From NCBI GenBank assembly GCA_015501595.1, contig JADNRX010000323.1:1-61458 (forward strand): a DNA stretch of 61,458 bases, in the 5' to 3' direction. The translations under genes were made by a program, and so were the position numbers. How positions within the stretch are numbered: position 1 is the first letter of the stretch; the number at the start of each line of letters is the position of its first letter. Origin of the DNA: Hymenopellis radicata. Its lineage: Eukaryota > Basidiomycota > Agaricomycetes > Agaricales > Physalacriaceae. Shown here piece after piece: positions 13,239-25,312 of the stretch. The notes under the pieces were generated by a model that was given only the letters and a program-made list of their open reading frames with translations, made no database searches and was not told the DNA's origin.

Positions 13239-15186
13239 ATGGAACACCAGTCGGGAAAAGCGCACAACATTCTCGTATTCGAGTGTCGCAGTATTCCCAA
13301 GTTACTAGCCATCATCAATCGTACGTGTCTCATGCAGTGTCCGCTGTTGGTTACAAAGTTATATAATAGATTGGCTCACCGAGGACGTCGCCGTGAGGAT
13401 TGTGCTCTGCAGCATTGACGCAGATTTCTTAGGTTAGTTGGGCTGGTCTGCTTTCGAACTTGCAGCTGAATCTATCCATAATGTAGCTGAGAGTTTTGCT
13501 TTCCTGGCTCTACTGTTGAAGACAGACGACCTCAACCAAGTCGTCCATCGCTTCATACTTGTCGACATGGTCCTTCTGACTGAGGCCTGTGAAGCCGTGC
13601 TTTTGAGGGACCGCCTCGATATCAAAGGCCTGAACATTGCCTCACCTTATTCTCATCTACGTCTTCGTCGGCATTGGCGCGCTCTTGCTGCGGGCGTCCA
13701 TGCTGCAGCCCTAAGCAGTAAGTCAGCTAGACAATCTCCTCCTTCCCCCGAGGCCATACAGTCCATAAGGAGGGCTCTTCTCAACGGATATGTAACCATC
13801 CACTTCATCGTCGAAGATCCGATATCCCTCCCAAAATCCCTCTCATCCGTGGAGACGTATACAGGACTCAGGTCGTTCGAAATCATCTACGTCCCGATCT
13901 CAACATGGGCAGTATTCTAATCGCAATTTCACTACTCCCTCAGCCAGGTCGAAGCTTCATCGTTTTGACACCCGACCTCAGTCACGACACACATTTTGAC
14001 CCTATGCGCATCCTCCTCGGCATCAATGTTGTCCATCACTTGTCGAGGTGCCACGCTCGTTCCCACGTTTCCCTTCGTCCCGCTATCTGGACACTTCCCC
14101 GTGCGGCACATGATCCAATCGTTGTCGACAGTGGGCAACTAGCTCGGTTCTGTAATCGCGTGTATTCCGAATTCCAAGCCTCGACAAGAGCCTTTGTGGC
14201 CTTCCTGTCTATTCTCCGGACACGGCTCCGTATAGATTGGCCAGGTTTCATGAGGCAACTGTTGAAACTCGTCGACGTCCCAGGCGAAGGGATGTATTTC
14301 CAGAGCTTGTGTTCCCAGCTCCATATGCAGAACGTGTACACCGTGGATGCTTTTACTCCCGATATTCTCATCCCGATGAGTCCATTTAGGGCACGGAGAG
14401 CGTTCACGTACTTTGACTGCTTTACGGCGATTGTATGTCTCGTCATATCCTGTCCGCCTTCTTCGACGGTGTCCACTCTTCGAACAACGAGTGGCTTGTG
14501 CTGCGAAATCGTGCACGCCGAACGGAAAGCGCGTCATCGCTTCTTGCCCTTCAACGCTACATACGGGCATGTTCAATATAAACGTTACATACCTGCCATT
14601 ATGGAAGATGACAACATTGACTCAAACCTGGTGGTCACCTTTTGGGTACCTTTCTGGTTATTGGACGTGTTTCCGGCGTCAACGAGTATCAAACTCATCT
14701 GCGATTCAGAAGAAATCTTTTCAACCCATCCACTTGATACTCAGCACTGCTTCATCAGCTCCGGATGGCCTGTATTCTCTCATTCAGCTCAACAGTTACG
14801 AGCGTTGCGCTGTCTGCGCCACAGGACATGGTTGAATCAGACACATCGGACGTGACCTGCATACTGCGCTTTGACAAACGCGCTAGGCGTGTTTTCAACG
14901 TTGGAATCAGAGTGCAATTTGAAGATTCGAATTGTTGCGAGCTGCTCGAAGATGGAGAGGAAGTACATGTTAAGCTGCTATCACCTTTCGAAGTTGAGCT
15001 CAGTTTCGGAGGTTATACACGTGTAGTAACTTTTCCGACTACCGTTGACGGATCCCCCGGCAGGCTTGAGCACTCTGTTTGGCGGCATTCACATTTCATA
15101 GAAGTGAGTAAAGCCGTCAATGCGTAGCATGTCGTAACTTGAGATCAATGAACTTGAATCTGCAGATTTATGCGAAACCTGTATAG
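13239..15186 (+). CDS. DUF4470-like uncharacterised fungal gene, probably frameshifted
   Basis: The ATG at 13239 begins MEHQSGKAHNILVFECRSIP. Introns are visible at about 13319-13371 and 13435-13461. Further blocks are EDVAVRIVLCSIDADFLG, LNQVVHRFILVDMVLL, FDPMRILLGINVVHHLSRCH, YFQSLCSQLHMQNVYTVDAF and MEDDNIDSNLVVTFWVPF. A last exon, IYAKPV, ends at 15184-15186. The order (an N-terminal 'recent readout of neighbours' block, then DPTRILLG-like and a C-terminal MEDDNID block) matches my recollection of agaricomycete DUF4470-type proteins, but no catalytic motif is visible. One extra T near 13916 is needed to join the frames. Another shift is needed near 14765. It may be a miscalled or a decaying gene. 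Function unknown. Confidence 0.5.
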
Positions 15187-15494
15187 CGAGCAGTATGAGG
15201 CGGGATGAATCCTCTCACTCTTATCACTAACTCAGTAATGGTAAGCGCGTGACGTGTACTCAGTCAATGACTAGAAGCGCGGGGGAAAACATTAATGCAG
15301 GCGGGGACCAGAAAGATGATATACATTCAACTCGCCCGAAGTTCACCGATCCCATATCTATCTATCTATCCTTGGCGAGCTTTCCTACACGGGAATTCAG
15401 CTATTTATCAACATATATGCTCGCAAACTTCTAACTTCCTCTCCGCAAAAGTTCAACGATCTATCAGCATGAAGGGCAGATCCACGATTTGAAG

Positions 15495-15801
15495 GTATTT
15501 GCGACGTCCACGGTAGACTTGAATCATGTGTCAACAAGGACCACGAGCTTGCGAAACAAAAAACGGACATCAATGTTCATCTCGTCCACACTGCCACTCT
15601 TCCTCATGTCATCGACACTCACGCTGTCCACAGCGCGGACCTGGGAAGCGTTAAACGAGAGACGGCTTTCGATTCACGCTGCGCATACCTGTGGAACCTA
15701 ACAGAGAAGCTGCATCAGAATACGAAGAATCACTTGGACAAACAACACCTACAACTGGGGAGCAAACTACGACGCTTGCCAAAACGAGAATGAAGAAAGT
15801 C
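15495..15801 (+). other. Open frame of about 100 codons, no family recognised
   Basis: A stop-free frame reads CDVHGRLESCVNKDHELAKQ and later LWNLTEKLHQNTKNHLDKQ, polar and helix-like, and ends at a stop near 15800. No start codon fits and no family is recognised. It may be an exon of a decayed gene. The rest of 15187-16160 shows nothing I can name. Confidence 0.25.
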
Positions 15802-16168
15802 GAGAGCGTCTTGTCATGTTGTAATTCAACAGTCAGCGAATTGTGGGCAGAGACCAGCAAACTGGATTTTATACTGCGCGCCCTGTGCCCGAATGCGTCG
15901 TACAAAACTATTGGGCTTATTCTTGTCCGCGGAGGTACACAAGGATATCGCCCTTAGCTTATTTCACTGATTACGGCTGGAGAGCATGGGGCTCTGAGAA
16001 TCTTCGCCTGCCACACCACTGGAGACTAAAAACGCGTAGCACTGCAACCATATGAGTCGTGACGACAGATGGCAGTCGCATTGCTGCTAGAAGTAGGTCG
16101 ACCGGGAATGGCCACATTTTCCGCGGAGGTGGTCAATGTGAGTGCAATTCTGGATGCTGGATCATGAA

Positions 16169-16609
16169 AGGCCCCGGGAAACTCCCCTAGGACTCCAGCG
16201 ATTTTGGCGGATTTGAGAGCCCAAAAATCGCGATTTTGGCGGCGAAAATCCGCGGATTTGAGGAGAAAATGGTCAAAAGCCCGGCGAATTTCGCGGATTT
16301 GAGAGGATCAGCAGGAAACTTTGGCCTATGCACCTGCTCGCATTCTGCCGGAATTACTCTCACTCTACACGTAACGCACTGTTCTGCTGGCCTACGGACG
16401 TGAGTGAGCATCGGAGAAGCACAGAAGCGAAATTTCACCCGAAAAGAAGTCACGAAACGTGATTTGGAGGCGTGACGAACGGGCACGTGGCGTGACTTCC
16501 TCTGCGATTTTTGGCGGATTTGAGGCCCAAATCGCACAAAAGTGCGTGGATTTGAGGGCTATATTCGAAGGTCGCGCCGCCGGAGCCCTAGTGGAGTTTC
16601 CCGGGGCCT
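16169..16609. mobile_element. hAT-type MITE, 441 bp, second family
   Basis: The ends are AGGCCCCGGGAAACTCC in inverted orientation, extending about 23 bp with one mismatch. An 8-bp duplication ATCATGAA flanks it at 16161-16168 and 16610-16617. The interior has at least five copies of the motif GCGGATTTGAG or its complement, as expected for transposase-binding subterminal repeats. There is no coding capacity. It is unrelated in sequence to the MITE at 6679. The 8-bp duplication points to hAT, although the terminal bases fit the YARNG pattern less well. Confidence 0.87.
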
Positions 16610-16964
16610 ATCATGAAGACTAGCGTCGGAAGTGAGAATCAGGGAAGGAAGAGGTATACATGTGACTCGAAGGACAACGTGAGCACGCCTCTTTCGGACT
16701 AGCGACGACCATCGTCTCTACTCTAGTCTGAAATGACCTGCTTTCTACGTCCTGTCTTGAAGTCGAGACCGTTCTTTGAAACTTGCCATTGGTTATCAAC
16801 CGACAGCCAAGGACCACGTTCACCTACGTTCACACCCACATTTCCGCGGTTCCCGACATCAGGAAACGTCATCTGGAATCCGATAATTGCTCACCTACGT
16901 CTGTCGTTCTGAGAATCTGACCCCAGCCCTTTCACAAGTACCACTTTCACCGCCAACGACTCTC

Positions 16965-17959
16965 ATGTTCACGACTCGCAAGGAGCGGGAAATATTTTCG
17001 TATAAGCCGCTTGCCTTAGTCGATGAGGAAGGTCTAGATCTTTCGACTGAGCCTCCCAAACCGCCAACCGGATCGAAAACAAACTATCGCCTGTTTCTTT
17101 ATGTCCTCTGGGCAATTGCCTTCGCTCAGGCTGTTGCGCTGGCCTTGCTTATACTGGGACGCGACGCCAGTGCTTCCACTACATGCAGACCCGACCTGGT
17201 ATATTGTGTGTGTCCGTTTGTTTAAGTTAGCTGGTCCGTTGCTCACCGTTTCCTTAGCCCCTGCGCAAGATGCTGTCGAATATCAGCTCAAGACGTTCCG
17301 TTACGACCCTGTGTTCAGTGCGCCTCCTTCCGATAGTCTGGACAAAGCGTGGTCCGATCTTTACCAATGTGAGCATCCTAGCCCCGTAGTCATCAAAGAA
17401 ACCGCTTACTACTCTCTATATCAGTTGGTATATCCAGGATTACACGTGAAGACGCGCTCCTGCTGCCCAACAAGACGTCACCCATTCCCGGGGATGAAGG
17501 TTATTACATCGCTGAACTAGAAGTATTCCATGGCCTCCATTGCTTGGTGAGATTCATGCCATTAAATATCAAACATATTGATTTTGTATAGAATATGATC
17601 CGGAAGACACTCTATTCTGAGTATTATACGGATATGCGCCTTGGCATCGATGGCAACGACGATCACATCTCTCACTGTGTCGATTCCCTCCGCCAAACTC
17701 TGATGTGTTCATCCGATATCAGTACAATTGTGTATGTTTCTTCTCTACTTTTCATCGAGATGACTACTTACCTTGCTACCTCAGATGGCAATGGCACGAA
17801 AAGGAAAACAGAAACCTCGCCCACGCAGACGTTGCACGCACTTGCCGGAACTTCGAGGCAATTCAGAAGTGGGGAAGGGACAACCGGATGCGCGTACCGT
17901 ACAACGATTCCATACGCGTTCATGATGATGACATGGCAGATAACTCTACCGGGTACTGA
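16965..17959 (+). CDS. UstYa-like protein (DUF3328)
   Basis: Type II membrane protein of the UstYa family, whose characterised members act in fungal peptide (RiPP) and other secondary-metabolite pathways. Residues about 40-62 form one membrane span (YRLFLYVLWAIAFAQAVALA). The two family HxxHC motifs are present: HGLHC after GDEGYYIAELEVF, and HISHC before VDSLRQTLMCSSDIS. Five exons join with GT-AG sites: 16965-17205, 17258-17369, 17425 to about 17546, then from 17592 to about 17731, and a last exon from about 17784. No break was found. The C-terminal tail is KWGRDNRMRVPYND. No precursor peptide or other biosynthetic gene is visible nearby, so this is not an evident cluster. The substrate is unknown. 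Confidence 0.85.
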
Positions 17960-18389
17960 AGAGAGGTAAATGCGCGCAACGGCAGAAACGAGGTGGATGA
18001 ATGAACCATGTTTTGATTATCTTCCTAAATTCCCAAATCTAGAAGTACATTCCGAAATGATTGATTTTGGGTCAATGCCCGTAAGTAAGTCAGTTCGACG
18101 CGATAAGTACACGGCTGTACCTTGGCTGTACCCGGACAAATCTATACCAAAAGAGGAAGGACTTTCTCCCACGCACAGACCCTACGTCGGCAGTATAAAG
18201 ACCTCGCCCGAGCTTTTTCTTTTCCTTCAGATACATACTCGAACAGGATCTATTCTATAGAAATTGACCGAGTCTCGCATTTTTATAAATGCCGCATCTC
18301 TCAAGTCCAGTCGATGACTTTCCCATTCCCTCGCTCTACAGAGAATTTGGCTTTTCCTTCGGGGGAGGTCTCGAGGACGTTTGGCGATT

Positions 18390-18518
18390 CAGCTGTGGCG
18401 CGCTCGTACGAGACGCTCAGAAGTCTTGCCGGCGAGGCGAGTGTATGTCTGATGGATTCCTTTTTGTGCGCGGTTATCTGGGGCTTGCTTTTTGGCAACT
18501 TCGGGGCTTCGGCAAATT
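18390..18518 (+). repeat. Diverged repeat, copy c
   Basis: Related to 19913-20052 at about 70 percent by eye, and at its core to 6250-6471. In one frame both read GEASV-LM-SFLCAVIWGLLF, hinting at former coding. It lies just before the decayed nuclease-like gene. The stretch 17960-18389 shows nothing else recognisable. Confidence 0.6.
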
Positions 18519-18630
18519 TCACACTCATTTCTCTCCAGTTTTTGAACGCACTTCTGTCATCTAATTTTCAAATAGATGTAAACAGGCCCCTTTCACCCAA
18601 CCTTTCTCTCTCTCAACTTTGGAGCCTATC

Positions 18631-19894
18631 ATGGTGAAGAAGCGCCAACTGTCTGGGCTGAACGATATCGAGCTCGCGGTGGCCTATCACTCTCTACTCG
18701 CTCTAAAGGATACACTCTAGTTCGACATGGCGTCGGGGTCAATGGTTGACGAGGAACGATTCGTGCGACCGCTGGAAACGCTGTTGTTCTGGATGGGCAA
18801 GAAGCTGGAGCAACCACAGGTCAGTCAGAAGCCCCTCTTATCTCTTTCCCTCATTCTCCCCAATCAGCCCTACAACTTATCCAGTGTTGACGCAGATGTC
18901 TTGACGAAACACTTGCATCTTGAAGAATGCGGCGCCGTCCTCTTTCCACAATATGATAAGTCGCGTGTCCATGCCAGCAGTGCTATCCGGCCGAACCATC
19001 GAAAAATATTCACAGTCACTTGACTTGACTCGAACGGCTCGTTCCAAAAATGGTTTGCGTCTGTCGTTTGTAAGTAGGACTCCTTGTTCATGTCTTCGTA
19101 GGTACAGGCCTCTGCTCGCTCTTGGATTGACGCGTTCTTTTTCCGAGCTTCCGCTATCGTCAGTGACTCGGAAGGAGAGCGCATGGTCTTGAATATGGAG
19201 CACACCAGTGACCATTCCGACCACAGCCCCGACAGCCATGACGACTCTGGCTGGCAGGTCGACTACTCTGCGATCGTCGCAAGGGAACCAATCGCTCGTG
19301 CGTGCAACGTTGGTTCGGCTACGTGTTCAATCTAATCTTCGCACAGAGAGTATTTTGACGGATGCGAGAATGATGACCGTCTGTCGGTTGATAAAGCAGG
19401 AGAACACTGCTGCTGGTCAGTGGATCGTGACTATTTGATGACTTGCTGGCTCACACTCATGTAGCTAGAGAGACCCAGGAATCGACATCGTCAACTACCC
19501 GCCGGCTACTGCCATCGGGATTCTTCGTTGTTGAAGCGAAACCTACAGATGCCAGGCCTAGACTCATGGATCATATATCGCAAGCGGTCTCTGAGCTGTA
19601 TGCGTGTGCCACTGTCCTGCAGTAAGTATGAGTCGATTCGCTTCTTGCATTTGGTCCTCAACCTTTTCAGTCAGAAATTTCTGCGTTGCCTGACGGCATA
19701 TGTCCACAGTGGCGGAGAACAAACGATTCGTGCTGAAATTCGAATTGCTTGCGTCGTTCTGTTCTCTATTGGGTGAGTTCAAGACCAGACGCGAGCCATT
19801 TGGACTGACAATGCATTCCTTTCAATAGATTGAGCATGGTTTTGAGGATGTTGGCAACGATGACTGGTTTGGACCTGTTATTTGGGAGACTTAG
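18631..19894 (+). pseudogene. Decayed paralogue of the nuclease-like gene
   Basis: It starts MVKKRQLSGLNDIELAVAYH and aligns with the gene at 4871 along its length. An in-frame TAG at 18718-18720 falls where the intact copy reads through. The segment corresponding to ALTNGHDWVFIIV is replaced by unrelated, shorter sequence near 19680-19770. The E-A-K block is kept (SGFFVVEAKPTDARP), as is the final exon (IEHGFEDVGNDDWFGP, stop at 19892-19894). Splice sites are mostly preserved. The stop and the internal deletion make a functional product unlikely. Confidence 0.75.
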
Positions 19895-19912
19895 TGTCGA
19901 GATGTTCTCCAG

Positions 19913-20052
19913 GGCCCGCGATTCCGCTGTGTCGTACTTGTACGACCGCTTAGAGGTCTTGCCTGGCGAGGCGAGTGTATATCTGATGAATTCTTTTTTG
20001 TGCGCAGTTATCTGGGGCTTGCTCTTTGGCGACCTCGGGGCTTCGGCAAATG
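19913..20052 (+). repeat. Diverged repeat, copy d
   Basis: Lies just after the stop of the decayed paralogue, as copy a lies after the intact gene. It reads GEASVYLMNSFLCAVIWGLL in one frame, close to copy c. The shared placement suggests that gene and tract were duplicated as one unit. Confidence 0.6.
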
Positions 20053-20437
20053 TTAGATGTACTGTATTATTTGAAGTCTTCCGAATATCGCTCTCCAGAC
20101 GACACTGTTGACTGTCATGCTGAAATCGTACGTTCTTGGCATCGTTCACAGATGTGCCTGCTACCATTTTTGTACAGTTTCGTTGCTGCTGGGAACTCTT
20201 GTTTTCTGTCGCTGGTAGCATGACCTTATCTACAAGTCGGGGGCCCCTGGCTATATCAACACTAGTCGTTTCTCAGCTAATATGATGTTCAGCTGATATG
20301 ATGTGGCGCCGAGTCTTGAACATACGGAGAACACCTGAGGTCAGGTTCATCATGTCTACCTTATACTTATATCGTGAAGGGATTTCGAGCGAGCTATCCT
20401 ATCTGAGACCACTGATCAAGCGCTCAAGTTCGAGTCA

Positions 20438-21159
20438 ATGGCAGTTAATACTGGTATTCGAGGCAACGTGTCGGAAGACGTGAAGAAGAAATGCCGGCAG
20501 GTGTTGACCTACTTCATCGGACCGTCGACGTCTTACGGGCACACTATTGGGCGAAACTTGAGGCTTACCGAGATCAATGTGCTCGGCGGTGAAGAGGGAG
20601 AGACGGTATGCGAGATGGAAGTTTCTGAAGGTGCGCGTACCGTGGGGTTCAGTGTACACCGAGTTGACACTCGCTGCATAGATATGTGTAATGTATATGG
20701 GACTTTACATGGCGGATGCGCGGCATACCTTATTGATCCGTCAGTAAAGGCTGGACTCAGCGCGCACGACCGTTTCATACTAATGTTGACACAGGTGTTC
20801 CGTGTCCTCTCTCGTCAGTTTGGGTTTCGTGACCGGCCGAGACGGGAGCGGTGTTTCTCAGTCGATGAACGTGATATGGCATCGTCCAGTCTTAAAGTAA
20901 GCTCGTTTGTTAATCATCTAGATAGCTCAGTTTTTGAAGCGCCACATCTGGAGAGGGACTCGCCTACGAATCATATCGAAAACCATTTTCACAGATGGTC
21001 GGTTGCGTTCAGCCAGTTGTGAGGTATGCCTGGCTTCCAACGTCTTTGCATTTCGCTGCTGACTGAATCTGGTAGATGCGAGACAAGGAATCCAATGCGT
21101 TATACATTTCGGCTGTACATACAACACAAGCTGTAAGTAAACGACCGTCCAAGCTATGA
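20438..21159 (+). CDS. Hotdog-fold thioesterase (PaaI/ACOT13-like)
   Basis: Likely hydrolyses acyl-CoA thioesters. The ATG at 20438 gives MAVNTGIRGNVSEDVKKKC. The hotdog signature NVYGTLHGGCAAYLIDP is followed across an intron (from about 20729) by CSVSSLVSLGF and VSQSMNVIWHRPVLK. Further exons read LRIISKTIFTDGRLRSASCE and MRDKESNALYISAVHTTQA. The G-T-L-H-G-G motif matches the family's HGG motif. The acidic residue usually seen on the central helix fits D in LIDP. The end is ambiguous: reading on gives a stop at 21157-21159, while splicing a last intron gives TAA at 21176-21178. No frameshift was needed. Confidence 0.82.
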
Positions 21160-21212
21160 ATGAGAAGTACACAAGTAAAGGATACAAGGGTGAGTATTGT
21201 ACACACCCATGG

Positions 21213-21727
21213 TTATTTGGACCCGAAATCCAAAGCATACTCCAACGTCGCTGTAAGTTCTTCCCACTGTTCGAGTTTTCCATCCGCGGATTGTCCTGAT
21301 CCCACCGCCTCACAAAGATCGACGAACTGTTTCCCGGCAGCCACACCTCCATGTATCCTGTTCAACACGGGATGAGGTGCCCGCATCCCGATACCAAGCC
21401 ACCACTATCAAGGAGAACATGGTTAACATATGATAATGCAGGAATCATGATTCAGCGGACCTTTGAATTCCAGTAATCGCCCTCGCGGCGATGCAACTGC
21501 TGATGGACATAACAGCTGGTGAGATTCCCGTCGTCGCTCTGAGCGAGTTCGTGCGCGCGCGTTGTGTCATCGTTGAGAAGATGGAGCGCGCTTCGGACGG
21601 AGGGTGGATCAGACAGGGCGTCGATTTGGGACGTCAAGGATGGATCATAAATAGATGTAGGCTTCAAGGGTGGGGGAGGTAGGCGGGCGAGAAGAAGAGA
21701 TGCTAATCGGCGGGCTTCTGTCGACAT
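21213..21727 (-). CDS. Conserved fungal protein of unknown function
   Basis: It starts MSTEARRLASLLLARLPPPP at 21727 and continues ALHLLNDDTTRAHELAQ and QQLHRREGDYWNSK. A GT-AG intron of about 55 bp (near 21410-21465) leads to WWLGIGMRAPHPVLNRIHGG and ATLEYALDFGSK, with a stop at 21213-21215. The HRREGDYWNSKWW block is strongly conserved in fungal proteins I remember only as uncharacterised. It is convergent with the thioesterase, the two ends lying close together. No catalytic motif is assigned. Confidence 0.7.
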
Positions 21728-22157
21728 GATGGTATCGGAGATATATGATAGGCTCGTGCGAGCCGGCGTACGATGCGTCATCGATGCAGGTTACTTCGAA
21801 TTACTCAGGGCTACAATACTGAGGTCCCCCAGCACCAGAATATCTAACTGGTGAGTATACAACATCCTTGACCGACAAGCCTCGTTTCATTCGGAATATC
21901 TATCTGGTATGGAAGGATACTTATTATCCGACATAGCGCCTCCGTGACATTCGCCAAGAAGCGCAATCTCCACTTGCGTACTGGTGGTTGCGATGAAGTA
22001 TTGCATGCGCGTCGTTTGTTTCCACCCCAGGACCTCCGAAATCCCAATAAAGGACACGGAAATACTGCTGTAATACACGAATTCAGAATAGAACGTCGTT
22101 CACTATTATGAGATCTCTACCTTCTATGAGCGCAGCTAGGTTCCCAAAACACACAAG

Positions 22158-23911
22158 TCACCCGGAAACTGCGAAAACCTCGCCAATACCTCCGACACTT
22201 TCAGTCAAACGTGCTGTGACCAGTATAGCGAAGTCCATCCCATCGTCAATCAGTTGATGAAAGATAAACCTTTCCGCCTCATTGAAGATCTCTGGACTCC
22301 ACTGGTCTTCCTGGGGCGCCCGATATACGTCTTCCTGCAGACTCCGTGCATGCACAGCAAAGTGGCATGTCCTAAGCCTTGCCAATCCAACCGTATCGTC
22401 CCCTTTCCAGCGCGCCTTGATTGCGGAAGCAAAACTGCCGAGAGGCCCAAAATATGGTAGATTGTCTGGTTCACCGTGATTATCGATTTGAATGTCCAAA
22501 GATGAAAGGAGGGGGAGAAAGGTGATAGTTTTCGTCGGTATGACTTCGAGGAACTTCACAATCGTCAGTATTTGTTCCAGGTCGTTAACATCCGTTTGTT
22601 CATCAAATTCCTGCACGCATACATCCAGGTCGAGGAAGGCAAGGCTATGTGTCTGGGAAAGAATAGAATGTAGGCCATGTTCGGGTGAGGCAGCAAGCGG
22701 CACACTGCTAAGCGAGAGTCTGGTGAGGGCGTTTAAACAATTGGAACGAATGAGTAGTCGTTTGAATGAATACAGGGTATCGTTTTGAACCGTGCCAGCG
22801 TTAGGATGAAGGGAAGCCTCCCGTAGATGAGGAAGCGTGAGAGCATCGATGACGAGCACCGACTTGGTATCGAGCTTGCGCACATTTGAGCAGGTGGTCG
22901 AGGTGTAGGGCGATTCAGCCTCATTGTCTTCCAAGTACCACTCAGGCATAGAAAGGGTCTCAAGAGACGTACACAGTCCAATAAAACGCATACATGCCCT
23001 GAGGTCGTCCTCGTCGCCTTCGGCATCTATCCAAGAAAGGTCTAGCTCGGTAATCTGGTCCCACGGAAATTCAACAACCGGCGGGCTTTCATTTCACCAA
23101 GAGTCAATTTCGTAAGACAAGGACAATCCTTGAAAACTGATTGCTCCTTCGGCTCTATTTGAACACAATCAAGGCTTAGACACTGAAGACAAGGAAGCCG
23201 ATTATGAAGTGGAGCGTAGAGCATATTCAAACGCCCTGGGCGATCTGATAGATGTAACACCCGCCACCGGTATGATTCTGCCAGGACGATGTCGAGGATG
23301 CGCTTTAGGATAGAGGGATCAGAGCTGAATTTCTGAGTATAGCCTGATTTTAGAGATACGTCTAGTGGTCCCTGACAGGAACGCTGAATGACTGCCTCCA
23401 AGCGCTGCACATCTCCTTCATGCTGCGCTGCATTCGGAAAATGAAGATCTATAGTCGACCAAAACGACTGAAGGGACAAAGCAACGTTTCGCCATCTCTG
23501 GCAAACGTGGCTGAGCTGCCATATGGACCCAGACGCGTCAAAGGCGTTTGAATCGTAGTCGTCAGGAAGTGTGTACAGGAATATTTTCGACCAGATTTCC
23601 GAGGGGAGAGTGCGATGCAACGAAATGAGGTTGCTGTACTGCTTCTGGACGTTTAACAACCTCTCTCGCTCTTCCTCCATCGACCTGATGACCTCATGAA
23701 GAGATGCGACTTGGGAATCAATGGATGATATGTCATCGGAGACAGTGGGTAAGACGGTGTGTCGGATGTGCGAGATCTCCTGGTCGGTCGCTGCGAAATT
23801 CGAGGTACGGAGTCGCTCGAGGAGCACGGAGCTCTGATATGCTTCTTCATGGTGAAGACTCCGTCTGGGGAAAGCACCACAGCTGGTGCATTGTGACGCA
23901 ATCTGCTGCAT
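22158..23911 (-). pseudogene. F-box/LRR-like gene copy 2, one frameshift
   Basis: The first frame (23911 to about 23083) gives MQQIASQCTSCGAFPRRSLH, LHRTLPSEIWSKIFLYTLP and WQLSHVCQRWRNVALSLQ. The second frame continues from about 23080 to 22158 with FPWDQITELDLS, TCSNVRKLDTKSVLVIDALT and a C-terminus FAVSG. One base is missing near 23083, in a G/C run. With that base it would match copy 3 along its length, and it keeps the longer C-terminus that copy 3 has lost. Sequencing error is possible. The role would be substrate adaptor for SCF ligase. Confidence 0.8.
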
Positions 23912-24944
23912 CCCGGACGCAGACTGACTCGAACAGCAGGAAATTAAAAGTGCCCACTACAAGAAATGTTAAGGACGCGTTTCCGAAGGCGTAAATACGC
24001 ACCTAGATGACCTATGAGATCTCAAAGATTCTCGCACTGGTAGATGACCGTGGTGGGTGCGTCGGAGAGCCCAATGACGCCGCTGAATATGGTGGTGCGG
24101 AAGAAACCCTCTTCAGTATAATTGCCTCCTATCGTCCACCTGATACAGTTCACCGTCGCTACGTACGAATTCGTGTTCGTTTATATGTTAAAGGTAAAAT
24201 ATTCGAGGAAAGTAGTATGAAAGACAGCAAAAACAGAACAGCAATTAGTACCTCCATCACTCGCCCTGCATGCCAAAATCCTTAGACGCCTTTTGTTAAC
24301 GTCCCATAGCGCGAGTCGATTGCACGATGATCCGCACTGAAAGATACTCAGCTTCCGCGCGCTGAAAGAACAAGCAGACACTTACATATCGTACTCCATA
24401 TTGAACATCCGCCCAGGGACTCCAGGCTCAAGCACATCACATCTACACTCACTGGATTCTTCAAGTAATCGCGGTAGGAATTAATGCGAAACCGTGTCGA
24501 AGAATGAGGGGGCAGATTCAGTAGACGTCGGCCATTCATTAGTGGGGGCTGGCATGAGGAGAAAGTGGGAAGCAGGGATGAAGGACCGAGATCTTGTGAC
24601 GACAATCATCCGTGATGCACTAGTAGAGCGAGCGTGAAGCGGCGAGACGTGTAGGCAACTTCTGAGGCTTGCGATGGGTCGGCGTGAATCGAGGCGCACA
24701 TGGCGGCATTCATTTTCACTGGGTTTTGTCCGTGAGTGGGAAGGCAATTCGCGTCTTGGAAAATCAAACCCGTAATATTGTGAGAAGGGCTGGATACTTA
24801 CTTTGTTCTCGTACCTTGGGAGGTCCCGCCCCGCTTCATCTGCAGGCTACTATAAGAACCAGGTCAATGAGAGAAGTTACTGTAGAAGCGAACCTATTTC
24901 TCCTATCGCAAACCTCAGCCTAACCGAGTTCCGGAGGGCCAGGA

Positions 24945-25312
24945 TCAGTGCTGGAGATACTGCCGTGAATATAGGGCTCTCCATAGCTCTCCATGGACAC
25001 CCTCAAAGTCGAACTCGTCATAGATTTCTTTACCAATAAGCTCTGTCGTAGGGTTAGTATTGTTGGTTATATGTATGAAATTACAAGACTTGCCTTCCAG
25101 TACGTCTTCCAACGTGATAATTCCAAGAGGCGATACCGCAGGGTCAAAGTTTTGCAAAAACTGTGAAGAGATTCATGAGAAACAATGGTAGGGATGATGA
25201 GTAAAATACTGACCTCATCCGCATACGCACCGTGTAGGACTAGACGCATCCGCGATACCATCGTATTAAGCTGCGAAGGGAGCCAAAACGGCGCGACACT
25301 CGATGTGATCAT
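24945..25312 (-). pseudogene. Fragment of a CNNM/Mam3-type CBS-domain gene
   Basis: Minus-strand exons join as VSRMRLVLHGAYADE, FLQNFDPAVSPLGIITLEDV, LEELIGKEIYDEFDFEG. The PLGIITLEDVLEELIG core is the second CBS motif of the CNNM/Mam3 (DUF21-CBS) membrane protein family. The DUF21 membrane region that should precede it is not in the window. The first intron is GT-AG; the second (25043-25093) uses a GC donor. It lies in the part of unit 1 that unit 2 lacks, so it is a relic carried by the duplication. Confidence 0.65.

Noticed and set aside
6250..20052. CRISPR-like or regularly spaced repeat array
   Set aside because: Repeats are few, unequal in spacing and eukaryotic in context; no spacers of constant length.
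22158..23911. Two separate genes at 22158-22991 and 23042-23911
   Set aside because: Together they align end to end with the single frame of copy 3; one missing base explains the split.
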